DNA of 47,277 nt from Caulobacteraceae bacterium (GTDB lineage: Bacteria; Pseudomonadota; Alphaproteobacteria; Caulobacterales; Caulobacteraceae). Location: positions 1,238,416-1,285,692 of the forward strand of contig JAUJMO010000001.1 in NCBI GenBank assembly GCA_030446805.1, given 5' to 3'. Below, piece by piece: positions 37,526 to 46,236 of the stretch. Within the stretch, counting starts at the first letter, position 1, and the number at the start of each line of letters is the position of its first letter. Under the pieces are notes generated by a model. That model did not search any database, was not told where the DNA came from, and saw only the letters and a program-made list of their open reading frames with translations. The translations under genes and the position numbers were made by a program.

Positions 37526-38590
37526 GTGAGGCAAGAGCTTGGGGCCACGCGCCGCACCGTGCTGGCGGGCGGTCTGGCCTTGGCCGCCTGCACCCGTGAG
37601 GCTGAGGCGGTGCCCTCAGCGGCCGCCATCCAGGGCGGGCTCAAGGATCATGCCCCCTTCCCCGTCGGGGCGGCGATCCGGTCGGACCTGCTGGCTGACC
37701 CGGCCTACCCGGCGCTGGTGCGCACCCACTTCGACCAGATCACGGCCGACTGGGAGATGAAGATGGAAGCCGTTCTCGGCGAGGACGGCGCCTTTGACTT
37801 CTCCCGAGCGGACCTGGTGGCCGATTTCGCCCGCAGCCACGCCCTGCGGCTGTTTGGGCACACCCTGATCTGGAACGAGCAGCGGCCGGCCTTCTTCGAG
37901 GCGCTGAAGGACAACCGGTCGGCCTTCGCCCGGGCCTATGGGCGCTACATCGCCGAGGTGGTGTCGCGGTATCGGGGCGCGCGAGGCTGGGATGTCGTCA
38001 ACGAGCCCTTCAACTGGAACGGGTCGGAGCGCCGCGGCGGGATCTGGGCCGAAACCCTGGGCGACGCCTACATCCCGCTGGCCTTTGAGCGGGCCCGGGC
38101 GGCGGACCCCGATGCGGTGCTGTTCCTGAACGACTATAACCTGGAGCAGTTTCCCGCCAAACGCCGAGCTTTTCTCAAGCTGGCCGAAGGGCTGCTCGCT
38201 GCGGGCGTGCCGCTGGGCGGGCTGGGAACCCAGACGCACCTGAACCACGAGACCGACCCCGGTTCGCTCGGACCGGCGATGCGTGATTTGGGGAGCCTGG
38301 GGCTGCCGGTGCATCTGTCCGAGCTGGATTTCACCCTGAAGGGCGCCGGCCGGGACCGGATCGCGGCGCTGGCCTTGCAGGCGCGACTGGCGGGCGCGGC
38401 CGCCGAGGCCTTCGCCAGCCTGCCGGAACCCCAAAGGTTCGCCTTTACGACCTGGGGCGTGCGCGACGGCGACAGCTGGCTGCGTCAGCCGGAGCAGGAA
38501 GCCGAGTTCCCGAACGACCAGCCGCTGCTGCTGGACGACGCCGGGCGCCCCAAGGGCGCCTTCGCCGCGGTTGTGGAAGCCTGGGGCTAG
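37526..38590 (+). CDS. GH10 endo-1,4-beta-xylanase
   Basis: The 354-residue glycoside hydrolase family 10 (TIM barrel) enzyme has a Tat-like N-terminus with a lipobox (ATRRTVLAGGLALAACT). The catalytic acid/base Glu160 lies in WDVVNEPFN and the nucleophile Glu266 in HLSELDFT. GHTLIWNEQ and FLNDYNLEQ are other family blocks. No carbohydrate-binding module is attached. Start GTG 37526 follows a GAGGA Shine-Dalgarno sequence. It is probably exported and lipid-anchored, releasing xylo-oligosaccharides at the cell surface. Its last codons share a CTAG with the convergent DUF4282 gene. Confidence 0.9.
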   Translation: MRQELGATRRTVLAGGLALAACTREAEAVPSAAAIQGGLKDHAPFPVGAAIRSDLLADPAYPALVRTHFDQITADWEMKMEAVLGEDGAFDFSRADLVADFARSHALRLFGHTLIWNEQRPAFFEALKDNRSAFARAYGRYIAEVVSRYRGARGWDVVNEPFNWNGSERRGGIWAETLGDAYIPLAFERARAADPDAVLFLNDYNLEQFPAKRRAFLKLAEGLLAAGVPLGGLGTQTHLNHETDPGSLGPAMRDLGSLGLPVHLSELDFTLKGAGRDRIAALALQARLAGAAAEAFASLPEPQRFAFTTWGVRDGDSWLRQPEQEAEFPNDQPLLLDDAGRPKGAFAAVVEAWG

Positions 38591-38964
38591 AGTCCGGGCG
38601 GGCGCTGGCCGGCGTCGGAGGCGGCGCGAATGGCGCGCAGGTCCTCGCCGATGCGGTGGATGGTCAGGTAGAATTCGCAGAACGAACGCCAGAGCAGGGC
38701 CATGGCCCCGGCCACCAGCAGCCCCACCACCAGCACGGGGATGGCCAGCAGAACGCCTTGCAGCCCGCCCTCGATCGCCTGGCCTACGGCGATGCCCACC
38801 ACCGCAAAGATCACCATGGCGATCACGCACAGGCCCGCCCAATAGACCAGATGGATCGTCTGGCCCGTGAACATGCGCTCAAAGGTGAGCAGGTCGCGAA
38901 GGCCGGTCCGGGGCGCCGGGGCTGAGGACAGGCGATGGGGCATGAAGGGCTGGGATTCGGTCAC
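38587..38964 (-). CDS. DUF4282 membrane protein
   Basis: The 125-residue protein has two transmembrane segments (about 40-60 and 68-90), preceded by FERMFTGQTIHLVYW and followed by WRSFCEFYLTIHRIGEDL, the diagnostic DUF4282 pattern. Function unknown. The start GTG 38964 is uncertain; ATG 38943 is an alternative. Its stop codon and that of the GH10 gene overlap within one CTAG. Confidence 0.8.
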   Translation of the reverse strand: MTESQPFMPHRLSSAPAPRTGLRDLLTFERMFTGQTIHLVYWAGLCVIAMVIFAVVGIAVGQAIEGGLQGVLLAIPVLVVGLLVAGAMALLWRSFCEFYLTIHRIGEDLRAIRAASDAGQRPPGL

Positions 38965-39165
38965 AGACGAAGCTTAGGAGCGGCGGGCGCGCGGCTCAAG
39001 CGGGGGGTGGGTGCGTGGTGAGTGGAGGCTGCTGAAACATCCGACTTCCGGAACGCACCCGGTCTGAGCGGCCCTGCTCCCGATCCTGAAAGCACCCTCT
39101 CACCCCTCGCCACTCACCCTTCGTCGAACCACCCGTCGCAACGCGCGCGCGCGCCCCGATCTTGC

Positions 39166-39180
39166 TTAGCCTCTCGTTAA
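39166..39180 (+). promoter_or_regulatory. CtrA-box-like TTAG-N7-TTAA
   Basis: TTAG, seven bases and TTAA match the CtrA consensus with one change. It sits 40 bp upstream of the ATG at 39220, followed by a 7-bp perfect inverted repeat at 39184-39200 in the leader. Confidence 0.4.
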
Positions 39181-39183
39181 GCA

Positions 39184-39200
39184 CGCGGGATCGTCCCGCG
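39184..39200. repeat. perfect 7-bp inverted repeat in the leader of the 39220 gene
   Basis: CGCGGGA and TCCCGCG flank a TCG loop, 20 bp before the start codon and 3 bp after the TTAA of the CtrA-like box. It could form an RNA hairpin near the ribosome site or a protein-binding palindrome. Confidence 0.5.
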
Positions 39201-39219
39201 GCGGGACGAGGCGTCACCC

Positions 39220-40563
39220 ATGTTCGAGTTCGGTCGGGAGTTGCGACGGGTGTTCGGGGCCGATGGCCTCAGCGGCCCGGTGGCGCGGACCGAAGTGCTG
39301 GAGCTGATGGACGTGTCGCTGCTGCGGCGCGAGGCGGCGGCGGCGGGAACGGCGGCGGCGCGGACCGGGTCGGGTGAGCGCGCGGCGCGCTGGGCGGAGG
39401 CCGCAGCGCTGCACCGGGAGATCGCGCGCCGGACGGGCGAGGCGGAAAGCCTCCGCCGGAGCGGCTCGGCCGCCGAAATGAGCTGGAAGGCGGCGGGCGG
39501 AGATCGTCGACGGCTGGGCGAAGCCCGCCTCGAGCAGGGGCTGACCGCGCTCGTGGGCGCGGACCTGTTCGGCGACCCGGCGCTGATGCGCAGCGCACGT
39601 GAATACCTGACCGACGCCCTGGCCAAGGCCGGAACCGAGCCCGGGCCCAGGGCGCGGGCGCAGGCGGCGCTGGCCGGGCTCATGTCCCGGCGAGCGCTGG
39701 CGGAGGGCGATTTCGACCTGGCTCTGGAGGCGGCGAGCGCCTTGGACGCCGCTGTGGCGGCGCTGGACGCCCTGGTCGAGCTGAAGCGAGCCTGCCCGAC
39801 CGAGCCGGCCGCGGTGCGCTGCGATCGCGCCGAACTCTTGCTGGGCTTCGGCGTGCGGCTGCGCGAACCCAAGCTGGTCGAACGGGCGCGGACCGATATG
39901 GCGGCCACGGGCGAGCAACTGGATCCCGCCTACCAGCCCCTGACCTGGGCTCGAACCTGCGAACTGGAAGGCCAGGCCCGGACCGCGGAAGGCGAAAGCG
40001 CGGGCCGGGCCGAGCCGATCGCGGAAGGCGCGCGCTTGCTGGCGGACGCCGCGGCGGGCACGCCGGAAGATCACAGCCCGCTGGATTGGGCCCGGCTTCA
40101 GGCTGCGCTGGGGACGGCCCTGCTCACCCTGGGGGAGGCGGCGGACTCCGATCCGGCGCTGTTGGGGGCGCAGGCCGCGCTCGACCGGGCGCAGCGGGTT
40201 TACGATCGGCATCCGGCGCTGCAGGCGCGCAGCGTCGCGGCCAACAATCGTGCGGCCTGCCTGGCCAAGCGGGCCGAGCGCAACGGCGACCTGGTCGTGC
40301 TGGCGCAAGCGGAGGCGGCGTTCAAGGCGGAGCTGACCGACGGCCCGGCCCGTCAGGACTCGCTGGCCTGGGCGGTGGCCCAGCTCAATCTGGCGCGGGT
40401 CTACGAGGCGCGCGACGAGATCCGCGGCCGCGCGGACGGGCGTGAGCCGGCTGTGCTGGCGCTCGCGGAGGCGCTGGAGGTGTTCACCGAACGCGGCTTG
40501 AAGACCCTGGCGGAGACCGCGCAGGCGGCGCTGAGGCGCTTGAGGGCGGCTGAACGCACCTAG
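39220..40563 (+). CDS. alpha-helical repeat protein (TPR-like), function unknown
   Basis: I do not recognise this 447-residue, Ala-rich helical protein. It starts MFEFGRELRRVFGADGLSGP and has regular helix-turn-helix periodicity from about residue 75 to the end (EARLEQGLTALVGADLFGDP, LMRSAREYLTDALAKAG, YDRHPALQARSVAANNRAA, VAQLNLARVYEARDE), consistent with a TPR-like solenoid, probably cytoplasmic and a scaffold. No signal peptide or membrane segment. Its upstream leader holds a CtrA-like box, and the next gene starts 59 bp downstream. Confidence 0.65.
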   Translation: MFEFGRELRRVFGADGLSGPVARTEVLELMDVSLLRREAAAAGTAAARTGSGERAARWAEAAALHREIARRTGEAESLRRSGSAAEMSWKAAGGDRRRLGEARLEQGLTALVGADLFGDPALMRSAREYLTDALAKAGTEPGPRARAQAALAGLMSRRALAEGDFDLALEAASALDAAVAALDALVELKRACPTEPAAVRCDRAELLLGFGVRLREPKLVERARTDMAATGEQLDPAYQPLTWARTCELEGQARTAEGESAGRAEPIAEGARLLADAAAGTPEDHSPLDWARLQAALGTALLTLGEAADSDPALLGAQAALDRAQRVYDRHPALQARSVAANNRAACLAKRAERNGDLVVLAQAEAAFKAELTDGPARQDSLAWAVAQLNLARVYEARDEIRGRADGREPAVLALAEALEVFTERGLKTLAETAQAALRRLRAAERT

Positions 40564-40622
40564 GCTTTGCTTTCTCCGAGACTTCGCCGTGTTAAGCTGG
40601 TCGGGACCTTCGGAGGGATCAG

Positions 40623-41663
40623 GTGCGAACTTCCGCAACGATGTTGGCCTGCTTGTTGGTCGCCACCGCCGCCGGGGCGCAGGATAAGACTGGAGCAAAC
40701 TCGCCGGGGTTCGCGCCTCCGAAGTGGTTGAAGCGGCCGAGCGGGGCGGACTTGGCCGCGGTGGTTCCCGCCGAGGCGCTGCGCAGGGGCGTAAACGGTC
40801 GCGGTACGATGTCGTGTGAGGCCTCCGTCGAAGGTACGTTGCAGCGATGCGTCGTTGTCGAGGAAAAACCTGCCGGCATGGGCTTCGGTGCGGCGACCCT
40901 GGCCCTGGCCCCACAATTCCGACTGGCGCCCGCAACGCAGAACGGGAAGCCGATCAGTGGCGGGACGGTACGCATTCCCGTTGTGTTCAAACTTAGCGCC
41001 CTGGCGGGCTCGCGGGGTTCGCGAGGCGCGCCGCCGCCGTCCGGCGGCTCGCTCTATGTCACGCGTCCGATTTGGACTGCGGCCGCCAGCCGCGCCGAGA
41101 TGGCGGCCGCCTACCCAGCCGGATTGAAGACACAAGAGACAACTGCACACGTCCAGTTGGACTGTGGACTGAGTCAAGATGGAAGCACGACCGACTGCCG
41201 TATCGTTGCGGAGGAGCCGATGGGCAGCGGCGCTGGACGGGCGGCTGTTCTGCTCGCGCGGAACTTCAAGCTGGAACCGCCCCGGGGCGCGGACGGCGCC
41301 CCGATCCGACGCGCGCGAGTCCGCTTTCCGGTGACCTTCTCGCCGACGGTCTTGACCGGGAAGGGACAGCACATCGCGAGGCCGGATTGGGGCCGGTTGC
41401 CCGAGGCCACGCAGGTGGCCAGCCTGTTTCCCGCTCAAGCGAAGGCTGCGGGCGTGAAGAGGGGCGATGTCGCGCTCGACTGCACCGTAGGGACGGGCGG
41501 GGCCGTCGGGACCTGCACGGTGGCCCGCGAGACGCCGGCCGGGATGGGCTTTGATCAGGCGGCCTTGGCCCTGGCGCCCTCGTTCGCCATGTCGGCCTGG
41601 ACCAGCGACGGACGCCCTGTGGACGGCGCTTCCGTGCGGATCCCGATCCGCTACGAGGAATAG
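40623..41663 (+). CDS. secreted protein with three TonB-C-like domains
   Basis: The 346-residue protein has a signal peptide (MLACLLVATAAGAQ) and three tandem ~95-residue units, at about 33-125, 139-240 and 249-346. Each carries a Cys pair (MSCEASVEGTLQRC, LDCGLSQDGSTTDC, LDCTVGTGGAVGTC), then E-x-P-x-G-x-G, then PVVF/PVTF/PIRY. This matches a TonB C-terminal-like fold, but without the membrane helix and Pro-rich spacer of true TonB. GTG 40623 follows GGAGGG. It is probably periplasmic, and the Cys pairs could form disulfides. Confidence 0.8.
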   Translation: MRTSATMLACLLVATAAGAQDKTGANSPGFAPPKWLKRPSGADLAAVVPAEALRRGVNGRGTMSCEASVEGTLQRCVVVEEKPAGMGFGAATLALAPQFRLAPATQNGKPISGGTVRIPVVFKLSALAGSRGSRGAPPPSGGSLYVTRPIWTAAASRAEMAAAYPAGLKTQETTAHVQLDCGLSQDGSTTDCRIVAEEPMGSGAGRAAVLLARNFKLEPPRGADGAPIRRARVRFPVTFSPTVLTGKGQHIARPDWGRLPEATQVASLFPAQAKAAGVKRGDVALDCTVGTGGAVGTCTVARETPAGMGFDQAALALAPSFAMSAWTSDGRPVDGASVRIPIRYEE

Positions 41664-41667
41664 GGGC

Positions 41668-42612
41668 TCAGCGCCTGCGGCTCTTGGCCTTGGTGGCCTT
41701 TTCGGCGGCGCGAAGGGCGGCGGCGCGGGTTTCCGCGTCGTCCTGCACCTCTTCCTCTTCTGTTTCCTCTCCGCCAACGCCGGAGAAGAAGCCCGTCGGG
41801 AGACGATCGGCGGCGGCTCCGGTGGGCTTTGAGCGCAGGGTGGCGTCTGGCGTGCCGCCAAACTCGCGGTGCACCGAGTAGAAACGAGGGCCGTTGGGCG
41901 AAGCGGGACGAACAAAGGGGCGATCGGTCGCTTCCACCGGAACGGTCGCGGTCTGGCTGGCCGCCGCGGCGGCGGGCCTCTTGGAGGCCGGGGCAGGCTT
42001 GGACGCCGACACGGGGGAGGCCGCCGCAGGGCCCGCCAGGGCGGGCGGGAGCGGGGCGGCGACAACTGGAACGGGCTTGACAAGGTTGGGGATCACGGGG
42101 GGCCCGTAGTCCATGGTCGGCGCGGGCGCGGGATAGGAACCCGTAGCCCCCGGCGGCGCGTAGGCCGGAGCAGCCGAGGTGGGATCGGCATAGGGGTTGG
42201 CCGTCGGCGGAACGTAGGCCGGCCGCGCCGGGAGGCTGGCCATCATCGGGGGCGTATAGGCGGGCCGCGCGGGGCGGCTGACGATCGGCGGCGGCGTGTA
42301 GGCCGGACGCGTCGGAAGGCTGGCCATCGTCGTCGCCGCCTGCTGGGCCGGATAGCTCAGCATGCGGGGCGCGCTCGAGCGGGCGGAATAGCGGTTGTTC
42401 ACCCGGGCGGGCCCGGCGGTTTCAGCCACGAACGGCGCCGGCACGGGCGCGGGGGCCACGGTCGAAAAGACCTGGGGCGTCGACGCGGGCGCCGCGGGCA
42501 CGGCGGCGCGCTTGCCGGGCCAGCTCAGCGTCCGCTCCGCCTCCTGGGCGTTCGCGGCGCCGCCCGCGCCCAGGAGGGCGACGGCGGCCGTGGCGAAGAA
42601 GATGGGGCGCAT
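41668..42612 (-). CDS. Pro-rich secreted protein with LSWPGK and RPAYTPP repeats
   Basis: The 314-residue protein has a signal peptide (MRPIFFATAAVALLGAGGAANA). Mature AERTLSWPGKR is followed by SAPRMLSYPAQQ and a run of RPAYTPP-type repeats (about 85-125), then Ala/Pro-rich sequence, FYSVHREFGGTPDATL and a very acidic then basic tail. The motif LSWPGK near its N-terminus also ends the secreted protein at 26580. Probably an extended envelope or linker protein. ATG 42612 chosen. Function unknown. Confidence 0.75.
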   Translation of the reverse strand: MRPIFFATAAVALLGAGGAANAQEAERTLSWPGKRAAVPAAPASTPQVFSTVAPAPVPAPFVAETAGPARVNNRYSARSSAPRMLSYPAQQAATTMASLPTRPAYTPPPIVSRPARPAYTPPMMASLPARPAYVPPTANPYADPTSAAPAYAPPGATGSYPAPAPTMDYGPPVIPNLVKPVPVVAAPLPPALAGPAAASPVSASKPAPASKRPAAAAASQTATVPVEATDRPFVRPASPNGPRFYSVHREFGGTPDATLRSKPTGAAADRLPTGFFSGVGGEETEEEEVQDDAETRAAALRAAEKATKAKSRRR

Positions 42613-42723
42613 GGGTCGGCTCCGGGTCGATCTGCCCGAGCGCACTGCAATAGCGGCGCCCGTTTAAGGCCGCGCTAACAAGGGCGCGCCGTGCCGGAAC
42701 GGGACAGGGCCAGGGTGCGGATG

Positions 42724-44529
42724 TCAGGCGGACAGGGCCTCGCGCCGCTCCTCAAGCAGGAGCCATTCCTCTTCCGCGGCGGCCAGCCGGGTGCGGGCGG
42801 CCTCCGTGGCGCGCATGATCTGGTCGAAGCGCTTGGGCTCCCGGGCGTAGAGCTGGGGGTCCGCGAGCGCCCCATCGCCGGCCGCGATCTCGGCCTGGAG
42901 CCGGGGCAGCAGCGCCTCCAGCTCCTCCAGCCGGCGTGCGTCCTTGTAGCTGAGCTTGCGGACGGGGGGCTGCGGGGGCGCCGGAGCCGGTGGTGGCGGA
43001 GCCTTGACCGTACCGGCCGCTCCGCTTCGCGAACGCGGCAGGAGGAATCCGGGGTTCTGGGACTGGAGGTCGGCCCAGCCGCCGGGGGTCTCCACCACGC
43101 GGCCCGTACCGTCCAGCGCGATGGTGGAGGTCGCGAGGCGGTCGATGAAGTCCCGGTCGTGGCTGACCAGAAGCAGGGTCCCGTCATAATCGGCCAGCAC
43201 CTCCTCGAGATGGTCGAGCGTGTCCATGTCCAGGTCGTTGGTGGGCTCATCCAGCACCAAGAGGTTGGCGGGCTTGGCCAGCGCCAGGGCCAGCAGCAGG
43301 CGGTTGCGCTCGCCGCCGGAAAGGCTGGCCACGGGCTGGCGGAGCTGTTTCTCCTGGAACAGGAATTCCTTGGCGTAGGCCGCCGCGTGCTTGGGGCGGT
43401 CGCGGACCATGATGGAGTCGCCGCCTGACGGGGTCAGCGCGTCCCACAGGGTCATCTCGGGCTTCAGCCCCGCCCGGGCCTGGTCGACATAGGCTACGTT
43501 GAGACCGGTGCCGAGCTTCACGGACCCCTCGTCGGGCTCGATCTCGCCCAGGAGCAGCTTGACCAGGGTGGTCTTGCCTGCGCCGTTCGGGCCCACGATG
43601 CCGACACGTTCGCCTCGCAAGATCCGAGTGCTGAAATCGCTGAAGATGGCGCGCTCGCCGTAGTGCTTGGTCACCGACTCGGCCTGGGCCACGAGCTTGC
43701 CGGAGGCCCCGCCGGACTCGACGGAGATGGAGGTGGCGGCCCGGCGCTCGCCCATGCGGCCACGCTTGGCTTCGCGCATCTCCATCAGGCGACGACGACG
43801 ACCTTCGTTGCGCGCGCGACGGGCGGTGACTCCGCGCTGTAGCCAATGCTCTTCGCGGCCGAGCTGCTTGTCGGCGCGACGGGCGATCTCGGCTTCCTGT
43901 TCGAGGATGGCGTCGGCCCAGGGTTCGAAGTCCTTGAACCCCTTGTCCAGACGACGGACCTTGCGGCTCTCCAACCAGAAGCAGCGCTGGGTGGTGCGCT
44001 CCAGGAACGCCCGGTCGTGGCTCACGATCAGGGCGGCGGTGCGGGCGCTCTTGAGTTCGGCCTCCAGCGTCTCGATGGCGAAGATGTCCAGGTGGTTGGT
44101 CGGCTCGTCCAGGAGGAGCACGTCCGGCTCTTCGGCGAAGGCGCGGGCGAGCGCGGCCCGGCGCGCCTCCCCGCCGGAAAGTCCCTGGGTGGAGCGGGTC
44201 GGGTCGGCGCCGAAGGTGGTGAGCATGGCCTCCGCCACATAGTCGGGCGCGCCGCTGGCGGTGGCGTAGTCCAGCAGAGTGTCGCCGGTGATCTCCGGCT
44301 CCTGCGGCACAAAGGCGATGCGCAGGCCGGGATTGGTGAAGCGGTCCCCGCCGTCCGGCTCTACTCGCCCCGCCAGGATGCGCAGCAGGGTGGATTTGCC
44401 TGCGCCGTTGCGCCCGACCAGGCAAGCGCGCACGCGCGGCTCCAGCCCCAGGTCGACGCCGTCGAACAGCATGACCGGGCCGTCCGCCAGGCGAACGTCC
44501 TTGAGCGCAACAATAGGAGGTGGGGCCAT
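42724..44529 (-). CDS. uup: ABC-F ATPase of the Uup type
   Basis: The 601-residue soluble protein has two ABC domains: Walker A GRNGAGKST with signature LSGGEARRA and DEPTNHLD, then Walker A GPNGAGKTT, LSGGERNRL and DEPTNDLD. A basic inter-domain linker (VTARRARNEGRRRRL) and a C-terminal coiled-coil (DARRLEELEALLPRLQ) follow the Uup architecture. These proteins act on ribosomes or branched DNA, not in transport. No membrane segment. ATG 44529. The Pro-rich stretch before the coiled coil is longer than I would expect. Confidence 0.9.
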   Translation of the reverse strand: MAPPPIVALKDVRLADGPVMLFDGVDLGLEPRVRACLVGRNGAGKSTLLRILAGRVEPDGGDRFTNPGLRIAFVPQEPEITGDTLLDYATASGAPDYVAEAMLTTFGADPTRSTQGLSGGEARRAALARAFAEEPDVLLLDEPTNHLDIFAIETLEAELKSARTAALIVSHDRAFLERTTQRCFWLESRKVRRLDKGFKDFEPWADAILEQEAEIARRADKQLGREEHWLQRGVTARRARNEGRRRRLMEMREAKRGRMGERRAATSISVESGGASGKLVAQAESVTKHYGERAIFSDFSTRILRGERVGIVGPNGAGKTTLVKLLLGEIEPDEGSVKLGTGLNVAYVDQARAGLKPEMTLWDALTPSGGDSIMVRDRPKHAAAYAKEFLFQEKQLRQPVASLSGGERNRLLLALALAKPANLLVLDEPTNDLDMDTLDHLEEVLADYDGTLLLVSHDRDFIDRLATSTIALDGTGRVVETPGGWADLQSQNPGFLLPRSRSGAAGTVKAPPPPAPAPPQPPVRKLSYKDARRLEELEALLPRLQAEIAAGDGALADPQLYAREPKRFDQIMRATEAARTRLAAAEEEWLLLEERREALSA

Positions 44530-44555
44530 GGAGGGCCCCAGCTAGGCGCCCCGGC

Positions 44556-45221
44556 TCAGGCGGGCAAGCGGGCGGTGATCAGGACGCGGTCTTCGGCCGA
44601 TTCGAAATCGAGGCGTCCGCCGGCGCGGGCCACCAGAGCGTACAGGTAATAGGCCTGGACCCAGGGGCCGCCCAGGCCTTCGGTCAGGGCCTCGCCGCGC
44701 AGGCCTGTGGCGACCTCCGGCCGCATGCGGGAGCGGCTGCCCGTGGCCAGCGCCTCCACCCGGACCACCTCCCCTTCCGGCTCCACCGAGAGACGCACCA
44801 CGCCGCCCGTCGGAAAGGCGGTAGCGGCGATCTGGGCCATGTTGAGCAGGGCGCGGGCGGACGGCTTGTCGAGCGTGGGCGCCGTCACAGCCCAGTCCAG
44901 TTCGGCGCGGACATGGGCGTAGACGCCTTTCACCAGGGTCTCAAGTTCGCCGGCCGCGAAGTTCTCGGCGGTGCTGGAGGCGCCGAAGGCGACCCGCGAA
45001 AAGGCCAGCAGGGCCACCAGCTTCCGGGCGCTGCCGGCGATCAGGGACATGGCCTCCTCGCGCATGTCGGCGGCGGAAGGGTCGTCCAGCAAGTCCAGGC
45101 CGGAGTTGATGGCGCTGGCGGGGCTGATGAAGTCGTGGCACAGGCGGCCGGCGAGTTGGGCCGCCAGATCGGGGGCGGAGACGGCTTGCGGTTCGGCAGC
45201 CTTCAGTGCTGGGGCGTCCAT
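44556..45221 (-). CDS. chpT: histidine phosphotransferase ChpT
   Basis: ChpT transfers phosphate from the hybrid kinase CckA to CtrA and CpdR in the Caulobacter cell cycle. The 221-residue protein has phospho-His29 in AGRLCHDFISPASAINSG and LIAGSARKLVALLAFSRVAFG in the dimerising helical bundle. Its pseudo-ATPase C-domain (GGPWVQAYYLYALVARAGG) lacks ATP-binding motifs. ATG 45221 is the start by family length; the frame extends to 45254 without a better site. It is divergent from cysQ and 26 bp downstream of uup in the opposite reading order. Confidence 0.9.
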   Translation of the reverse strand: MDAPALKAAEPQAVSAPDLAAQLAGRLCHDFISPASAINSGLDLLDDPSAADMREEAMSLIAGSARKLVALLAFSRVAFGASSTAENFAAGELETLVKGVYAHVRAELDWAVTAPTLDKPSARALLNMAQIAATAFPTGGVVRLSVEPEGEVVRVEALATGSRSRMRPEVATGLRGEALTEGLGGPWVQAYYLYALVARAGGRLDFESAEDRVLITARLPA

Positions 45222-45279
45222 GGAACTCTCGCTCGACGTGAGCCTGGACCTCAACGCGGGATTCGGAGGAAGATCAAGC

Positions 45280-46074
45280 GTGTCGCTCCCTGCCCTTTCC
45301 CTTCCCCGCCTTGCGCCGGCGGCCGAGGAAGGCCGCCGTCTTGCGGAGATCGCCGAAGAAGCGGCCGCTTTGATCCGCCCCTATTGGCGCGCGGGCGTGC
45401 AGGCGGAACGCAAGGCGGACGCCAGCCCGGTCACGGAAGCGGACCGCCGGGCGGAGGCGCTGATCCTGGAGCGGCTGGCCGTGATCTATCCCGGGGTGGC
45501 GGTGGTGGGGGAAGAGGGCTGCGCCGATTGCGGCACACCCGACAGCGTGCCGGCGCGGTTCTTCCTGGTGGATCCCCTGGACGGCACGCGAGGGTTCGTG
45601 AGCGGGTCGGACGAGTTCACGGTCAACATCGCCCTGATCGAGGACGGGCGGCCCGTCGCGGGCGCCGTGGCCACGCCCGCGGATGGTCGACTGTGGCTGA
45701 CCACCAAGGAGGGAGCCGTGCTGCGCGAGGGGGGGCGGGAGCGCGGGCTGACCGTGCGTGCGCGGCCGGAGGAGGCGCTGGGGCTGGTCAGCCTGAGCTG
45801 CGGGAACGCGGAAGCCGAGCGGCTGGGCCTGCGGCACGGCTTCCTGCGCTGGCGGGCGATGAATTCGTCGCTGAAGCTGGTCACCATCGCGCAGGGCTCG
45901 GCGGACGTGTACCCGCGGACGGGGCCGACCAGCGAATGGGACATCGCAGCCGGCCAGGCGGTGCTGGAGGCGGCGGGCGGGGCCGTACTGACCGCCGACG
46001 GGGCGCCGCTGCTTTACGGGAAGGCGCAGGCGCGGTTCCTGAATCCGCCTTTCACCGCGCTAGGCGGGCGTTAA
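45280..46074 (+). CDS. cysQ: 3'(2'),5'-bisphosphate nucleotidase (CysQ)
   Basis: This 264-residue Mg-dependent FIG/inositol-monophosphatase-fold enzyme removes the 3'-phosphate from PAP, recycling the by-product of sulfate assimilation. Motifs are SPVTEADRRAE, VVGEEG, the metal site DPLDGTRGFVSGSDEF, and SEWDIAAGQAVL. GTG 45280 is preferred because GGAGGA lies 9 bp upstream and it gives normal length; the ATG at 45220 would overlap the chpT start codon within CCATGG. The CtrA-like inverted repeat begins at its stop codon. Confidence 0.9.
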   Translation: MSLPALSLPRLAPAAEEGRRLAEIAEEAAALIRPYWRAGVQAERKADASPVTEADRRAEALILERLAVIYPGVAVVGEEGCADCGTPDSVPARFFLVDPLDGTRGFVSGSDEFTVNIALIEDGRPVAGAVATPADGRLWLTTKEGAVLREGGRERGLTVRARPEEALGLVSLSCGNAEAERLGLRHGFLRWRAMNSSLKLVTIAQGSADVYPRTGPTSEWDIAAGQAVLEAAGGAVLTADGAPLLYGKAQARFLNPPFTALGGR

Positions 46075-46088
46075 CACTCCTTAACGCC
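46067..46088. promoter_or_regulatory. perfect palindrome containing TTAA-N6-TTAAC
   Basis: GGCGTTAA and TTAACGCC form a perfect 8-bp inverted repeat around a 6-nt centre, overlapping the cysQ stop codon. It carries the same TTAA-N6-TTAAC arrangement as the ctrA-fliI region. It could be a CtrA-type operator or a short hairpin; no T-tract supports termination. Confidence 0.5.
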
Positions 46089-46236
46089 TCCGTCCTCCAT
46101 CTGGTTGGAGCGCTTACGCTTTTTCGCCACGCAATGCGTTCGGCACTTGGCGTGAGTCGGTGGATTCGGTAGGTGGGGTTCTGTGCATCGGCGTCCGCTC
46201 GCCGACATAGCGCACGTCCCGCCACGCGCCCTTCGG

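Noticed and set aside
44971-45279. extra N-terminal 103 codons of cysQ
   Set aside because: They are antisense to chpT. A GTG at 45280 with a GGAGGA site gives the normal CysQ length.
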